A stretch of DNA of 64,000 bases from Acidihalobacter prosperus (GTDB taxonomy: Bacteria; Pseudomonadota; Gammaproteobacteria; DSM-5130; Acidihalobacteraceae): the NCBI RefSeq assembly GCF_000754095.2, contig NZ_JQSG02000001.1, positions 357,140 to 421,139 on the forward strand. The letters are read 5' to 3'. The notes beneath the pieces are model-generated. The model ran no database searches, was not told the origin of the DNA, and worked only from the letters and a program-made list of their open reading frames with translations. Below are positions 1 through 10,075 of the stretch, in pieces. The translations under genes were made by a program, and so were the position numbers. Each line of letters starts with the position of its first letter. Position 1 is the first letter of the stretch.

Positions 1-159
1 GCCGCGATTGAGGGCCATGATCAACTCGTCGCTGGTTGCCGGTACCGGCTCGCCGCTGATCTGATCAGTCACGCCGCGCAGCACGCCTGGGCCGAGATAG
101 GGGACGATCTCGCCGTTGCGGATACCTTCGGAAAATTCGTTGAATAGGGTGTCTGACAT
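1..159 (-). CDS. N-terminal part of SIR2-like hypothetical protein (cut by window edge)
   Basis: An open frame begins with ATG at 159 and runs off the left edge, giving 53 residues (MSDTLFNEFSEGIRNGEIVP...). An AGGA lies about 9 bases before the start. The segment NGEIVPYLGPGVL at residues 15-27 resembles the nucleotide-binding opening of SIR2-like domain proteins, which bind or hydrolyse NAD. From memory, close relatives in other Proteobacteria sit beside phage-tail-like (contractile injection) genes, but that context lies outside the window. The SIR2-like label rests on one short motif; the rest of the domain is not visible. Confidence 0.6.
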   Translation of the reverse strand, partial: MSDTLFNEFSEGIRNGEIVPYLGPGVLRGVTDQISGEPVPATSDELIMALNRG

Positions 160-518
160 CGGCTCGCTTCCTGGTCGTGGATTCCATTTGGATGAAAAGC
201 AGGAATCGAGCCATAGTGTGGATGCACACGCGCAGGCTCGCCGCCATGGCTTAATGCGTACACGCTGGCGATTGGGCCGGGTGTCAAAACTGTCGCGATA
301 GTCCCATCGGGTCGGATCTTGTGTGTTTTGCTACAAGTGACCGTGGTTGTCGTCTAAACGCGGTACGACCCGCCATCTGGATGTGTGATCCCGGAATGAC
401 ATCCCATGCAGGCTGATAGTCTCGATGCCATCTGTCGCCCTGATTTCGAACGTACTGAATCGCCACGGGTTTGCTAGACGCCTTTCAGCCATCGACAATG
501 GCTATCAGAGAGATGCTC
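160..518. other. Non-coding gap between SIR2-like gene and IS remnant
   Basis: About 360 bases with no convincing gene. The part next to 159 must carry the leader and promoter of the leftward SIR2-like gene, but I see no clear -35/-10 pair. A short inverted repeat (GCCAT/ATGGC, about 487-501) lies just before the transposase remnant. I could not identify an IS terminal repeat here. Confidence 0.4.
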
Positions 519-795
519 ATGAGCAGCAAGCGTTATCCCGAAGAGTTCAAACTTGAAGCGGTCCGTCAGGTCACGGATCGCAGCCACAGCGTGGCCGAGG
601 TGGTCGGCGGTTCTGCGTGACGACCCACAGCCTGTATGCCTGGCTGAGGAAGTACGGCCCGCAAGCTCCAGAGCATCAGGCCAAGGCCGACGATCAAGCC
701 GAGATCCGTCGCCTGGAGAAAGAGCTCAAGCGGGTCACCAAGGAGCGCGACATCCTAAAAAAGCCGCGGCGTACTTCGCCAAGCAGTCCGGGTGA
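519..795 (+). pseudogene. IS3-family OrfA remnant (frameshifted)
   Basis: OrfA supplies the DNA-binding helix-turn-helix and leucine-zipper half of the IS3 transposase. The frame starts at ATG 519 (MSSKRYPEEFKLEAVRQV) and stops at 618-620 because a few bases are missing in the helix-turn-helix. It continues in another frame from about 617 (TTHSLYAWLRKYG ... EIRRLEKELKRVTKERDILKK), then shifts again to end AAAYFAKQSG at 795, the typical OrfA C-terminus. Non-functional as it stands. Confidence 0.75.
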
Positions 796-1346
796 GGTAC
801 GCCTTCATTGCCGAGCATTCCCAGCGATGGCCGGACAGCTTTGTGCTTGCCTTGAAGTCCACCCCAGCGGGTTCTACGCCTGGCAGCGTGCACCGCGGTC
901 CGCACGCAGTCGCGAAGACGAACGCCTGTGCGGACCGATCAAGCAGTTCTGGCTGGAATCGGGAGCTGCCTACGGGTATCGCAATATCCACAGCGATCTG
1001 CGCGAGACGGGCGAGTCGTGCGGTCCCAACCGCGTGCATCGCCTGATGCGGGGTGCTGGGATACGGGTGCAGGTGGGGTACCGCAGGCCACGACACAAGG
1101 CCGGCAGCGTGCACAACATTACGCCCAACCACAGTCACGACAAGACCGTCACCGAGAGTTTCTTCCAGTGACTCAAACGCGAACGGATCAAGCGGAACAT
1201 CTATTACATCCGCAACGATGCCCGAGCCAACATCTTCGATTACATCGAGATGTCCTAATAAGACCCGACGTCGTCACGGTTCTAATGAATAGCTGTCACC
1301 AGTAGAGTACGAACAGTGTTACCGGCAACGGCTGGACCGTATCTAG
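792..1346 (+). pseudogene. IS3-family OrfB (DDE transposase) remnant, internally deleted
   Basis: OrfB normally carries the rve/DDE integrase core. It starts at GTG 792 (RYAFIAEHSQRW), shifts frame near 830-840 and continues as EVHPSGFYAWQRAP ... SGAAYGYRNIHSDLRE ... VGYRRPRHKAG. At about 1130 it jumps straight to TVTESFFQ, so roughly 130 residues containing the first two catalytic aspartates are missing. A TGA at 1169-1171 interrupts FFQ-LKRERI. After IFDYIEM near 1252 the frame shifts again, to RRHGSNE and SPVEYEQ, ending at TAG 1344-1346. It is clearly dead. Confidence 0.8.
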
Positions 1347-1424
1347 AGGACTGGTGATCACCGCCAGTAGGGTGCCGAAGTCCGCCAGAACAGCGGGTTG
1401 CGTAAGTCATTGACTTTTAGTCTG

Positions 1425-1511
1425 TGGTGCCGGGAGCGAGAATCGAACTCGCACTCCCTTGCGGGAACCAGATTTTGAGTCTGGCGCGTCTACCAGTTCC
1501 GCCATCCCGGC
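1425..1511 (-). tRNA. tRNA-Leu (anticodon CAA)
   Basis: The reverse strand folds as a class II tRNA of 87 nt including an encoded CCA. The acceptor stem pairs GCCGGGA with TCCCGGC. The anticodon stem CCAGA/TCTGG encloses loop CTCAAAA, giving CAA. A long variable arm (CCCGCAAGGGAG region) and a GTTCGATTC T-loop follow. The 3' end points left, towards the IS and SIR2-like accessory DNA, while conserved queA lies on the 5' side. Confidence 0.95.
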
Positions 1512-1584
1512 ACGAGCCGGGCAGTGTACCCGAATTGCATGGACAGGCAAATCGGCGTGACGAGGCGTGATACCATCGCGCGCC

Positions 1585-3728
<2,144 letters not shown>

Positions 3729-3740
3729 TACGCCGCCTTT

Positions 3741-3763
3741 GCGAGGGTAACGGGCACCCTCGC
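3741..3763 (+). terminator. Hairpin between tgt and yajC
   Basis: A perfect 8-bp inverted repeat (GCGAGGGT at 3741-3748, ACCCTCGC at 3756-3763) has a 7-base loop. No T-tract follows, so it may be a weak or attenuating terminator, or an RNA-processing or stability element, between queA-tgt and yajC-secDF. Confidence 0.45.
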
Positions 3764-3797
3764 GACCTCACAAAGCCCTATTCCCAAGGAGCGTGCG

Positions 3798-4139
3798 ATG
3801 AGCTTTTTCATTCCCAATGCGTTGGCCGCTGAAGGCGGCACGGCAGCGGCGGCACAGCCCGGCGGCGGCCTCGATTTCATGATCCTGATCGCCATCATGT
3901 TCGCGGTCATGTATTTCATGATCATCCGCCCGCAGAGCAAGCGGGCCAAGGAGCACAAGCGCTTGCTGGAGGCCTTGTCCAAGGGCGACGAGGTGGTCAC
4001 CAATGGCGGCATCGTCGGCAAGGTCACCGCGGTCGGCGACAACTTCGTGCAGGTCGAGGTGTCAGAGGGTGTCGAGGTCAAGCTGCAGAAGCAGGCGGTG
4101 ACCTCCGTACTGCCCAAGGGCACCATCAAGGGACTCTGA
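3798..4139 (+). CDS. yajC: Sec translocon accessory protein YajC
   Basis: YajC is a small inner-membrane partner of SecDF in protein export. This 113-residue protein has an Ala/Gly-rich N-terminus, one membrane segment at about residues 30-46 (FMILIAIMFAVMYFMIIRPQ), the conserved RPQ immediately after it, and a soluble C-terminal domain (GDEVVTNGGIVGKV). AAGGAG stands about 8 bases before ATG 3798. It is followed 24 bases later by secD. Confidence 0.95.
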   Translation: MSFFIPNALAAEGGTAAAAQPGGGLDFMILIAIMFAVMYFMIIRPQSKRAKEHKRLLEALSKGDEVVTNGGIVGKVTAVGDNFVQVEVSEGVEVKLQKQAVTSVLPKGTIKGL

Positions 4140-4163
4140 GCCGACACCAGGACTAGCTGCCGG

Positions 4164-6017
4164 ATGAATCGTTATTCGCTCTGGAAATATCTGCTGATCG
4201 TCGCGGTCATCGCGGTCGGGCTGCTGTACGCGCTGCCCAACCTCTACGGGGAAGACCCCGCCATCCAGATTTCGCATCGCGACACACCGGTAAGCGGGGC
4301 GTTGGCGGGCGAGATCAAGACCACGCTCGACAAGAGCGGTATCCGCTACAAACGCATCGAGCATGAGGGCGCCACCTTCCTCGTGCGTTTCTACGATACC
4401 GAGCAGCAGCTCAAGGCGATCGATCCGCTGAAGGCGGCGCTGGGCAACCGTTATATCGTGGCGGTGAATCTGGCCCCGGCCACGCCGAAGTGGCTGCGCG
4501 ACCTGGGTGCTGAACCCATGTACCTCGGCCTGGATTTGCGAGGCGGCGTGCATTTTCTGCTGCAGATCGACATGGGCGCGGCGGTGGAGCAGGTGCTCGA
4601 CCGCGACGAATCCGGCATCCGGCGCTTCCTGATGGGCAAACAGATCCGCTACACCGAGGTCAGCCGCGACAAGGAAGCGCTGTATATCCGCTTTCCGGAC
4701 GCGACCCAGCGCGACAGGGCCGAGTCGGCCCTCGGCGGCGAATACACCGACCTGACCTTCTCGCCGGTGCAGCGCGACGGCGTGCCCGCGTTGGCCGCGC
4801 ACATGAGCCAGGCGGCGCTGGCGCAGACCCAGCGCTACGCGATGGAGCAGAACATCACCACGCTGCGCAATCGCGTCAACGAGCTTGGCGTGTCCGAGCC
4901 GGTGATCCAGCAGCAGGGCAAGGACCGTATCGTGGTCGAATTGCCGGGCGTGCAGGACACGGCTCGCGCCAAGGACATTCTCGGCGCCACCGCCGGCCTG
5001 GAGTTCCGTCTGGTCTCGCGCGACGGCAACGCCGCCAACGCCGAGCGTACCGGCAATGTGCCACCCAACGCGCGCCTGTTCCACGAGCGCAGCGGCACGC
5101 CGATCCTGCTGCAACGTCATGTCATCCTGACCGGTGACTACGTGGTCAATGCCGCATCCGGCTTCGCCCAGCAGAGCAATTCTCCGGCCGTGTTCATCAC
5201 CCTCAATGCCGAGGGCGCTCACCTGATGAGCGAGGCCACGCGCAACAACGTCGGTCGCTTGATGGCGGTGGTCTACATCGAAAGCAAGCCGGTGACGCAG
5301 ATGGTCGACGGCAAGAAAATGGTGAGCCACAAGAAGACCGAGGAGGTCATCAACGTCGCCCGCATCCAGGAACAGCTCGGCAAGCGCTTCCAGATCACGG
5401 GCCTCGACAGCCCGCAGCAGGCACGCAATCTCGCGCTGTTGCTGCGCGCGGGTTCGCTGGCGGCGCCGATGACCATCATCGAGGAGCGTACCGTGGGGCC
5501 GAGCCTGGGCAAGGAAAACATCCAGCAAGGCTTCAATTCCGCGGTGTTCGGCTTCCTGTTGGTGGTATTGTTCATGGCGGTTTACTACCGCGTGTTCGGT
5601 CTGGTCGCCAATCTCGCGCTGATCGCCAACGTGGTGCTCATCGTGGCCGTGATGTCGATGATCCAGGCGACGCTGACCCTGCCCGGCATCGCTGGCATCA
5701 CCCTGACCGTAGGCATGGCCGTGGATGCCAACGTGCTGATATTCGAGCGCATACGCGAGGAACTGCGTAACGGCAATACGCCGCAGGCGAGTATCCATGC
5801 CGGCTACGAGCGTGCCTTCGGGACCATCGCCGACTCGAACATCACCACGTTGATCGCCGCGTTGATGCTGTTCGCCTTCGGCACGGGTCCGGTCAAAGGC
5901 TTCGCGGTGACGCTCTCGATCGGCATCGTGACCTCCATGTTTACCGCCATCATGGGCACGCGGGCGGTGATCAACCTTGTTTACGGTCGTCGGCGCGTCA
6001 AGAGCCTGGCCATCTGA
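4164..6017 (+). CDS. secD: Protein translocase subunit SecD
   Basis: SecD uses the proton gradient to pull exported proteins out on the periplasmic side. The 617-residue protein has TM1 at about 9-25, a large periplasmic region with the LGLDLRGGVHFLLQ motif (about 117-130), and five further membrane segments in the last 170 residues, including the RND-type GMAVDANVLIFERIREE block. The size matches E. coli SecD (615). secF follows 14 bases after the stop codon, so both are likely made together. Confidence 0.97.
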   Translation: MNRYSLWKYLLIVAVIAVGLLYALPNLYGEDPAIQISHRDTPVSGALAGEIKTTLDKSGIRYKRIEHEGATFLVRFYDTEQQLKAIDPLKAALGNRYIVAVNLAPATPKWLRDLGAEPMYLGLDLRGGVHFLLQIDMGAAVEQVLDRDESGIRRFLMGKQIRYTEVSRDKEALYIRFPDATQRDRAESALGGEYTDLTFSPVQRDGVPALAAHMSQAALAQTQRYAMEQNITTLRNRVNELGVSEPVIQQQGKDRIVVELPGVQDTARAKDILGATAGLEFRLVSRDGNAANAERTGNVPPNARLFHERSGTPILLQRHVILTGDYVVNAASGFAQQSNSPAVFITLNAEGAHLMSEATRNNVGRLMAVVYIESKPVTQMVDGKKMVSHKKTEEVINVARIQEQLGKRFQITGLDSPQQARNLALLLRAGSLAAPMTIIEERTVGPSLGKENIQQGFNSAVFGFLLVVLFMAVYYRVFGLVANLALIANVVLIVAVMSMIQATLTLPGIAGITLTVGMAVDANVLIFERIREELRNGNTPQASIHAGYERAFGTIADSNITTLIAALMLFAFGTGPVKGFAVTLSIGIVTSMFTAIMGTRAVINLVYGRRRVKSLAI

Positions 6018-6031
6018 GAGCGCGACACAGC

Positions 6032-6961
6032 ATGTTCCAGTTCAAACAGACCAACATCAACTTCATGGGCAAACGCCATTGGTGGATGGCGATGTCCGTG
6101 ACCCTGGTGATCCTCTCCATCGTTGCACTGGCCACGCGTGGGTTGAATTTCGGCATCGACTTCACCGGCGGCACGGTCGTGGAGGTGCATTACGACAAGC
6201 CCGTGGTGTTGAGCAAGGTTCGTGCAACCCTGCACGCGCATGGCTTCAAGGACGCCCAGGCAACCAATATCGGTACCGCGCAGGATGTGATGATCCGGGT
6301 CGCACCCCATCCACACGAAAATCGCTCCAAGATCGGCGACGAGGTGGTGTCGGTATTGCAGCAAGCCGGCGACGGCCAGGTGGTGCTGCGCAAGGTCGAG
6401 TTCGTCGGGCCCGTGGTCGGCAAGGAGCTGCGGCAGGATGGCAGTCTCGCGCTGCTCTACACCATGATCGCGATCCTGATCTACGTCGCCTTTCGTTTCG
6501 AATATCGGCTGGCCATCGGCGCGGTCATCGCCTCGATGCACGACATCATCGTCACCCTGGGCGTGTTCGCGGTCACTCAATATGAATTCAACCTGACGGT
6601 GCTGGCGGCACTCTTGGCGCTGCTCGGCTATTCGCTCAACGATACCATCGTGGTCTACGACCGCATCCGCGAGAATTTCCGGCGCATGCGCAAGGGAACG
6701 CCGGTGGAAGTGGTCAACACGGCGGTCAACCAGACCTTGTCGCGCACCGTGATGACTTCGTTGACGGTCGTGCTGGTGCTGCTGTCGCTGTTCTTCCTGG
6801 GCGGCAGCGTGATTCATAATTTCTCGGTTGCGCTGCTGGTCGGTGTGGTATTCGGCACTTACTCGTCGGTGTACATCGCCAGCTCGCTGGCCCTGCTGCT
6901 CGGTATCAGCAAGGCCGATCTCATGCCGGTGAAGAAGGGCGAGGTCGACGACCGCCCCTGA
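6032..6961 (+). CDS. secF: Protein translocase subunit SecF
   Basis: SecF partners SecD in late-stage export. The 309-residue protein has TM1 at about 18-36, the family motif NFGIDFTGGTVVEV (about 41-54), a short periplasmic domain, and five C-terminal membrane helices with GYSLNDTIVVYDRIREN, the SecF counterpart of the SecD proton-path motif. The tail (GISKADLMPVKKGEVDD) is hydrophilic. It is the last gene of this operon, ending at a strong hairpin shared with convergent suhB. Confidence 0.97.
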   Translation: MFQFKQTNINFMGKRHWWMAMSVTLVILSIVALATRGLNFGIDFTGGTVVEVHYDKPVVLSKVRATLHAHGFKDAQATNIGTAQDVMIRVAPHPHENRSKIGDEVVSVLQQAGDGQVVLRKVEFVGPVVGKELRQDGSLALLYTMIAILIYVAFRFEYRLAIGAVIASMHDIIVTLGVFAVTQYEFNLTVLAALLALLGYSLNDTIVVYDRIRENFRRMRKGTPVEVVNTAVNQTLSRTVMTSLTVVLVLLSLFFLGGSVIHNFSVALLVGVVFGTYSSVYIASSLALLLGISKADLMPVKKGEVDDRP

Positions 6962-6973
6962 CCTGATGCGGCA

Positions 6974-7001
6974 GGCGCGGGCCGCGCATGCGGCCCGCGC
7001 C
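6974..7001. terminator. Bidirectional hairpin terminator between secF and suhB
   Basis: A perfect 12-bp GC stem (GGCGCGGGCCGC at 6974-6985, its complement at 6990-7001) has a 4-base loop. It sits between two genes that converge, so it can serve both. No long T-tract is present. Confidence 0.7.
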
Positions 7002-7009
7002 GGGTGGCT

Positions 7010-7795
7010 TCAGCCCTTGAGTCCCTGATGGATATTGCCGAGCATGTGGCGCAGCACCTTGGGGCTGGCCGCGACGATGTCGCCGCTGTTCACATAACCG
7101 TCCCCGCCCGCGAAATCGCTCACCAGTCCGCCGGCCTCCATCACCAGCAGCGCGCCGGCGGCCAGATCCCAGGGCATCAGGCCCGACTCCCAGTATCCGT
7201 CCAGGCGCCCGGCAGCGACATAGGCCAGATCGAGGGCGGCGGAACCCGCGCGGCGAATGCCCGCCGGCTGGCCGATGAAGCCGCGCAGGGTCTTCATGTA
7301 GCCGTCTACTTCCTGGTGTTCGCGGAACGGGATGCCGGTGCCGAGCAGGGCGCCGTCTAGGCTGGCGCGCGCGCTGACCCGGATGCGGCGGTTGTTCAGC
7401 GCCGCGCCGGCGCCGCGCGTGGCCGTGAACATTTCGTCCTTGAAAGGGTCGTAGACCACAGCCTGTTCCAGGCGTTCGCGATAGCGCAGCGCGATGGAGA
7501 CGGCATACTGCGGAAAGCCGTGCAGGTAGTTGGTCGTGCCGTCGAGTGGGTCGATGACCCATTCGTATTCGTTGCCGCCGCTATGTCCACTTTCCTCGGC
7601 GAGGATGCCGTGATCGGGGTAGGCCTTGCGCAGGGTCCGTATAATGACTTCCTCGGCCTGGCGGTCGACCTCGCTGACGAAATCGTTGCGCTGCTTGCTC
7701 TCGATGGTCAGCGTGTCGATACGCTCGCTGTTGCGAAGCAAAACGGTGCCCGCGGCGCGGGCGGCCTTGACGGCGGTATTGAGAAAAGGATGCAT
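7010..7795 (-). CDS. suhB: Inositol-1-monophosphatase family protein SuhB
   Basis: A Mg-dependent, Li-sensitive phosphatase; in E. coli SuhB also binds rRNA antitermination complexes. The 261-residue product carries the metal site E67-E68 (LAEES), the DPLDGT motif at 82-87 and MPWDLAAGALLV near 207-218. The same frame is open much further upstream, but that extension is the antisense of trmJ, and MHPFLNTAVKAARAAG at 7795 is the family start. It is divergent from trmJ. Confidence 0.95.
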   Translation of the reverse strand: MHPFLNTAVKAARAAGTVLLRNSERIDTLTIESKQRNDFVSEVDRQAEEVIIRTLRKAYPDHGILAEESGHSGGNEYEWVIDPLDGTTNYLHGFPQYAVSIALRYRERLEQAVVYDPFKDEMFTATRGAGAALNNRRIRVSARASLDGALLGTGIPFREHQEVDGYMKTLRGFIGQPAGIRRAGSAALDLAYVAAGRLDGYWESGLMPWDLAAGALLVMEAGGLVSDFAGGDGYVNSGDIVAASPKVLRHMLGNIHQGLKG

Positions 7796-7825
7796 GATGG
7801 GTGATCGAATCAAAACGGGGGCGAA

Positions 7826-7847
7826 AGAATACCAGACTCGGGTCTGG
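7826..7847. promoter_or_regulatory. suhB/trmJ divergent promoter region with palindrome
   Basis: On the minus strand an extended -10 (TGGTATTCT, the TATTCT at 7831-7826) precedes suhB. Abutting it, at 7832-7847, is a palindrome CCAGAC-TCGG-GTCTGG. The palindrome could be an operator or only a hairpin in the suhB leader; I do not recognise the regulator. Confidence 0.4.
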
Positions 7848-7882
7848 ATTGATGCCATGTTCGACTGTGGGGATCGTGCGGC

Positions 7883-8641
7883 ATGATGGCGCTCGACGCA
7901 ATCCGTATCGTGCTCGTCGAGCCTTCTCACCCCGGCAATATCGGTGCGGCGGCCAGGGCGATGAAAACCATGGGGCTGTCGCGCCTGTATCTGGTAGCGC
8001 CGGAACTCTACCCTCATGCCGAGGCGACGGCCCGCGCATCCGGGGCGGACGACGTGCTGGCACGCGCAGCCGTATGCCAGAACCTGGATGCGGCGCTGGC
8101 CGGCGTCACACTTGTGCTCGGCACCAGCGCGCGCGCGCGCAATCTGGAGTGGCCAACCATCCCGCCGCGCGAGGCCGCGACGCGGATCGGCGCGGAGACG
8201 GGCGGCGAGGTGGCCATCCTGTTCGGCCGCGAACGCAGCGGGTTGACCAATGCCGAGCTCGAGCGCTGCCATTATCGCGTGCACATCCCGGCCAGCCCGG
8301 ACTACAGCTCGCTCAATCTGGCTTCCGCCGTTCAGATCCTGTGCTACGAACTGGCACTGGCGGCAGATCACGAAACAGGCGTTTCGAGGATTACCGAAAT
8401 AGCGGGCGAGGCTGTTGATGAATCGTACGCAGAGCAGATCGACGTCGACCGTTTCTACGCCCATCTGGAGCAGGCGCTGGTCGAGATAGACTTCCTCGAT
8501 CCGGAGAATCCGCGCCAACTGATGCGCCGACTCAAGCGTTTGTTCAATCGTACCCGGCTGTTGCAGACAGAGGTGAATCTGCTGCGTGGTATCCTGACCG
8601 CCGCCCAGCGCCAGGCGCGCCTGGCATCCGGCCGGGATTGA
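7883..8641 (+). CDS. trmJ: tRNA (cytidine/uridine-2'-O-)-methyltransferase TrmJ
   Basis: TrmJ methylates the ribose of nucleotide 32 in the anticodon loop of several tRNAs. The 252-residue protein has the SPOUT fold markers: HPGNIGAAARAMKTMG (about 16-31), LFGRERSGLTNAEL (about 113-126) and the knot-forming IPASPDYSSLNLASAVQIL (about 136-154). The TrmJ-specific C-terminal helical tail (about 190-250, FLDPENPRQLMRRLKRLFNR) is present. Two ATG codons (7883, 7886) are possible starts. It lies upstream of cysE, probably co-transcribed. Confidence 0.95.
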   Translation: MMALDAIRIVLVEPSHPGNIGAAARAMKTMGLSRLYLVAPELYPHAEATARASGADDVLARAAVCQNLDAALAGVTLVLGTSARARNLEWPTIPPREAATRIGAETGGEVAILFGRERSGLTNAELERCHYRVHIPASPDYSSLNLASAVQILCYELALAADHETGVSRITEIAGEAVDESYAEQIDVDRFYAHLEQALVEIDFLDPENPRQLMRRLKRLFNRTRLLQTEVNLLRGILTAAQRQARLASGRD

Positions 8642-8678
8642 GGACTGACAGCTGCGGGCTGCCGCGAGGAAAACACTT

Positions 8679-9482
8679 ATGTTCGAACGTCTGCGTGAGG
8701 ATATCCGGTGCGTCTTCGAGCGCGACCCGGCGGCGCGTACGACCTTCGAAGTGCTGACGACCTATCCCGGGCTGCATGCCGTGCTCATCCACCGTGCCAG
8801 CCACTGGCTGTGGGTACGCGGTGTGCGCTGGCCCGCGCGTGTCATGTCGGCCTTCGGGCGCTGGTGGACGGGTATCGAGATTCATCCAGGCGCGAGAATC
8901 GGCCGGCGTTTCTTCATCGATCACGGCATGGGCGTGGTGATCGGCGAGACGGCGGAGATCGGCGACGACTGCACGCTTTATCACGGCGTGACCCTCGGCG
9001 GTACCTCGTGGAGGCCTGGCAAGCGGCATCCCACGCTCGGCAACAACGTCGTGATCGGCGCCGGCGCCAAGATACTGGGGCCGTTGCGCCTCGGCGATGG
9101 AAGCCGTGTCGGCTCGAACGCCGTGGTACTCAAGGACGTTCCCGACAATGCAACGGCGGTCGGTATTCCCGCGCACATCGTGCGCCAGCGAACGGGAGCG
9201 GATGCCGAGCGCCGGCAGGCGCTGGCCAATCGCCTGGGATTCGACGCCTACGGTGTCACGCGCGATGCTCCCGATCCGGTGGCGCATGCGATCGACTGTT
9301 TGCTTGACCACACGCATCTCGTCGATGAGCGATTGGCGCAGCTTTGCAAGTCGGTGCGCGAACTGGGCGGGGAAGTGGAAGCGGGGCAGCTGCCGCCGAT
9401 CGTCAATTGCGAGCTCGACAGCTCCATGACGGAGCCCATCGAGGCGACCGACAGCGAGCCATCGTCGGAACGGGGTAAATAG
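8679..9482 (+). CDS. cysE: Serine O-acetyltransferase
   Basis: This enzyme makes O-acetylserine, the carbon skeleton for cysteine. At 267 residues it has a short N-terminal helical part and a left-handed beta-helix of hexapeptide repeats (about 67-170), with the catalytic region [18 protein letters not shown] and the [15 protein letters not shown] loop, then a long polar tail. A GAGG ribosome site precedes ATG 8679. It lies directly before iscR; this pairing is known elsewhere and fits the cysteine demand of IscS. The IscR-type site overlaps its stop codon. Confidence 0.93.
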   Translation: MFERLREDIRCVFERDPAARTTFEVLTTYPGLHAVLIHRASHWLWVRGVRWPARVMSAFGRWWTGIEIHPGARIGRRFFIDHGMGVVIGETAEIGDDCTLYHGVTLGGTSWRPGKRHPTLGNNVVIGAGAKILGPLRLGDGSRVGSNAVVLKDVPDNATAVGIPAHIVRQRTGADAERRQALANRLGFDAYGVTRDAPDPVAHAIDCLLDHTHLVDERLAQLCKSVRELGGEVEAGQLPPIVNCELDSSMTEPIEATDSEPSSERGK

Positions 9483-9512
9483 TTGACTATTTCGCTATGT
9501 TATTGCTAGGCT
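9479..9512 (+). promoter_or_regulatory. isc operon promoter with IscR type 1 binding site
   Basis: The 25 bases 9479-9503 begin ATAGTTGACTATTTC and end TAT. I count about 20 of 25 positions fitting the published type 1 consensus (ATASYYGACTRWWWYAGTC...). The TTGACT within it (9483-9488) doubles as the -35 box, with TAGGCT at 9507-9512 as a weak -10 after 18 bases. [2Fe-2S]-IscR bound here would block polymerase, the classic autoregulation. Confidence 0.7.
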
Positions 9513-9539
9513 AGGGCCACGGTTGTCTGGGGATTGGCG

Positions 9540-10052
9540 ATGAAACTGACTACGAAAGGCCGCTATGCCGTGACCGCGATGCTGGATCTCGCGCTGCACA
9601 ACGACGCGGGCCCGGTGACGCTGGCGGATGTGTCCGCCCGGCAAGGCATTTCATTATCGTACCTCGAACAGTTGTTTTCGAGACTGCGGAAATCGGAGCT
9701 GGTGGTCAGTACGCGCGGCCCCGGCGGCGGCTACAATCTGGCGCGCGATCCGGACGCTATTGCGGTAGGGCAGGTCATTAGCGCCGTTGACGAGGTCATC
9801 GACGCAACCCGCTGCGGTGGCGAAAGCGACTGCCAGAACCGCGAGCGCTGTCTGACCCACGATCTGTGGAGCGATCTCAGCGAGCAGATCCGCGAATTTC
9901 TGGGTGGCGTGAGTCTGGGTGCGCTGATGCGCCGGCGAGGCGTGCGCGAAGTGGCGGAGCGCCAGATCGCGCTTCATCAGCTGCGCCTACGTGCTGCCGA
10001 CGATGCGCCGGAAGCGGCAAGTGCCGCCGCCGGTTCGCAAACCCATATTTGA
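9540..10052 (+). CDS. iscR: Fe-S cluster-sensing transcriptional regulator IscR
   Basis: An Rrf2-family repressor that senses [2Fe-2S] status and controls isc. The 170-residue protein opens [20 protein letters not shown], has a winged helix with the wing [11 protein letters not shown] (about 59-69), and carries the cluster ligands at C92, C98, C104 and H107, the same numbering as E. coli IscR. ATG 9540 is preferred to TTG 9534 because the family starts here. It heads iscRSUA-hscBA-fdx-iscX. Confidence 0.97.
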   Translation: MKLTTKGRYAVTAMLDLALHNDAGPVTLADVSARQGISLSYLEQLFSRLRKSELVVSTRGPGGGYNLARDPDAIAVGQVISAVDEVIDATRCGGESDCQNRERCLTHDLWSDLSEQIREFLGGVSLGALMRRRGVREVAERQIALHQLRLRAADDAPEAASAAAGSQTHI

Positions 10053-10075
10053 ATCTGTCAGGGATGGATCGAGCG

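Larger units (their letters stand above)
519..1346 (+). mobile_element. Decayed IS3-family insertion sequence
   Basis: The stretch encodes pieces of an IS3-type OrfA/OrfB pair in the usual order with the -1 overlap arrangement, but broken by at least three frameshifts, a stop codon and a large internal deletion. No terminal inverted repeats or target duplication could be recognised, so the limits given are only those of recognisable coding sequence. It lies beside the 3' end of tRNA-Leu, a common site for mobile DNA. Confidence 0.75.

Noticed and set aside
4062-5798. A 578-residue minus-strand open frame across secD
   Set aside because: High-GC antisense shadow rich in His/Gln/Arg. The plus strand encodes a full, motif-bearing SecD.
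7796-8518. Long minus-strand extension giving a 502-residue SuhB
   Set aside because: The extra 241 residues are the antisense of trmJ, show no family similarity, and the SuhB family starts at 7795.
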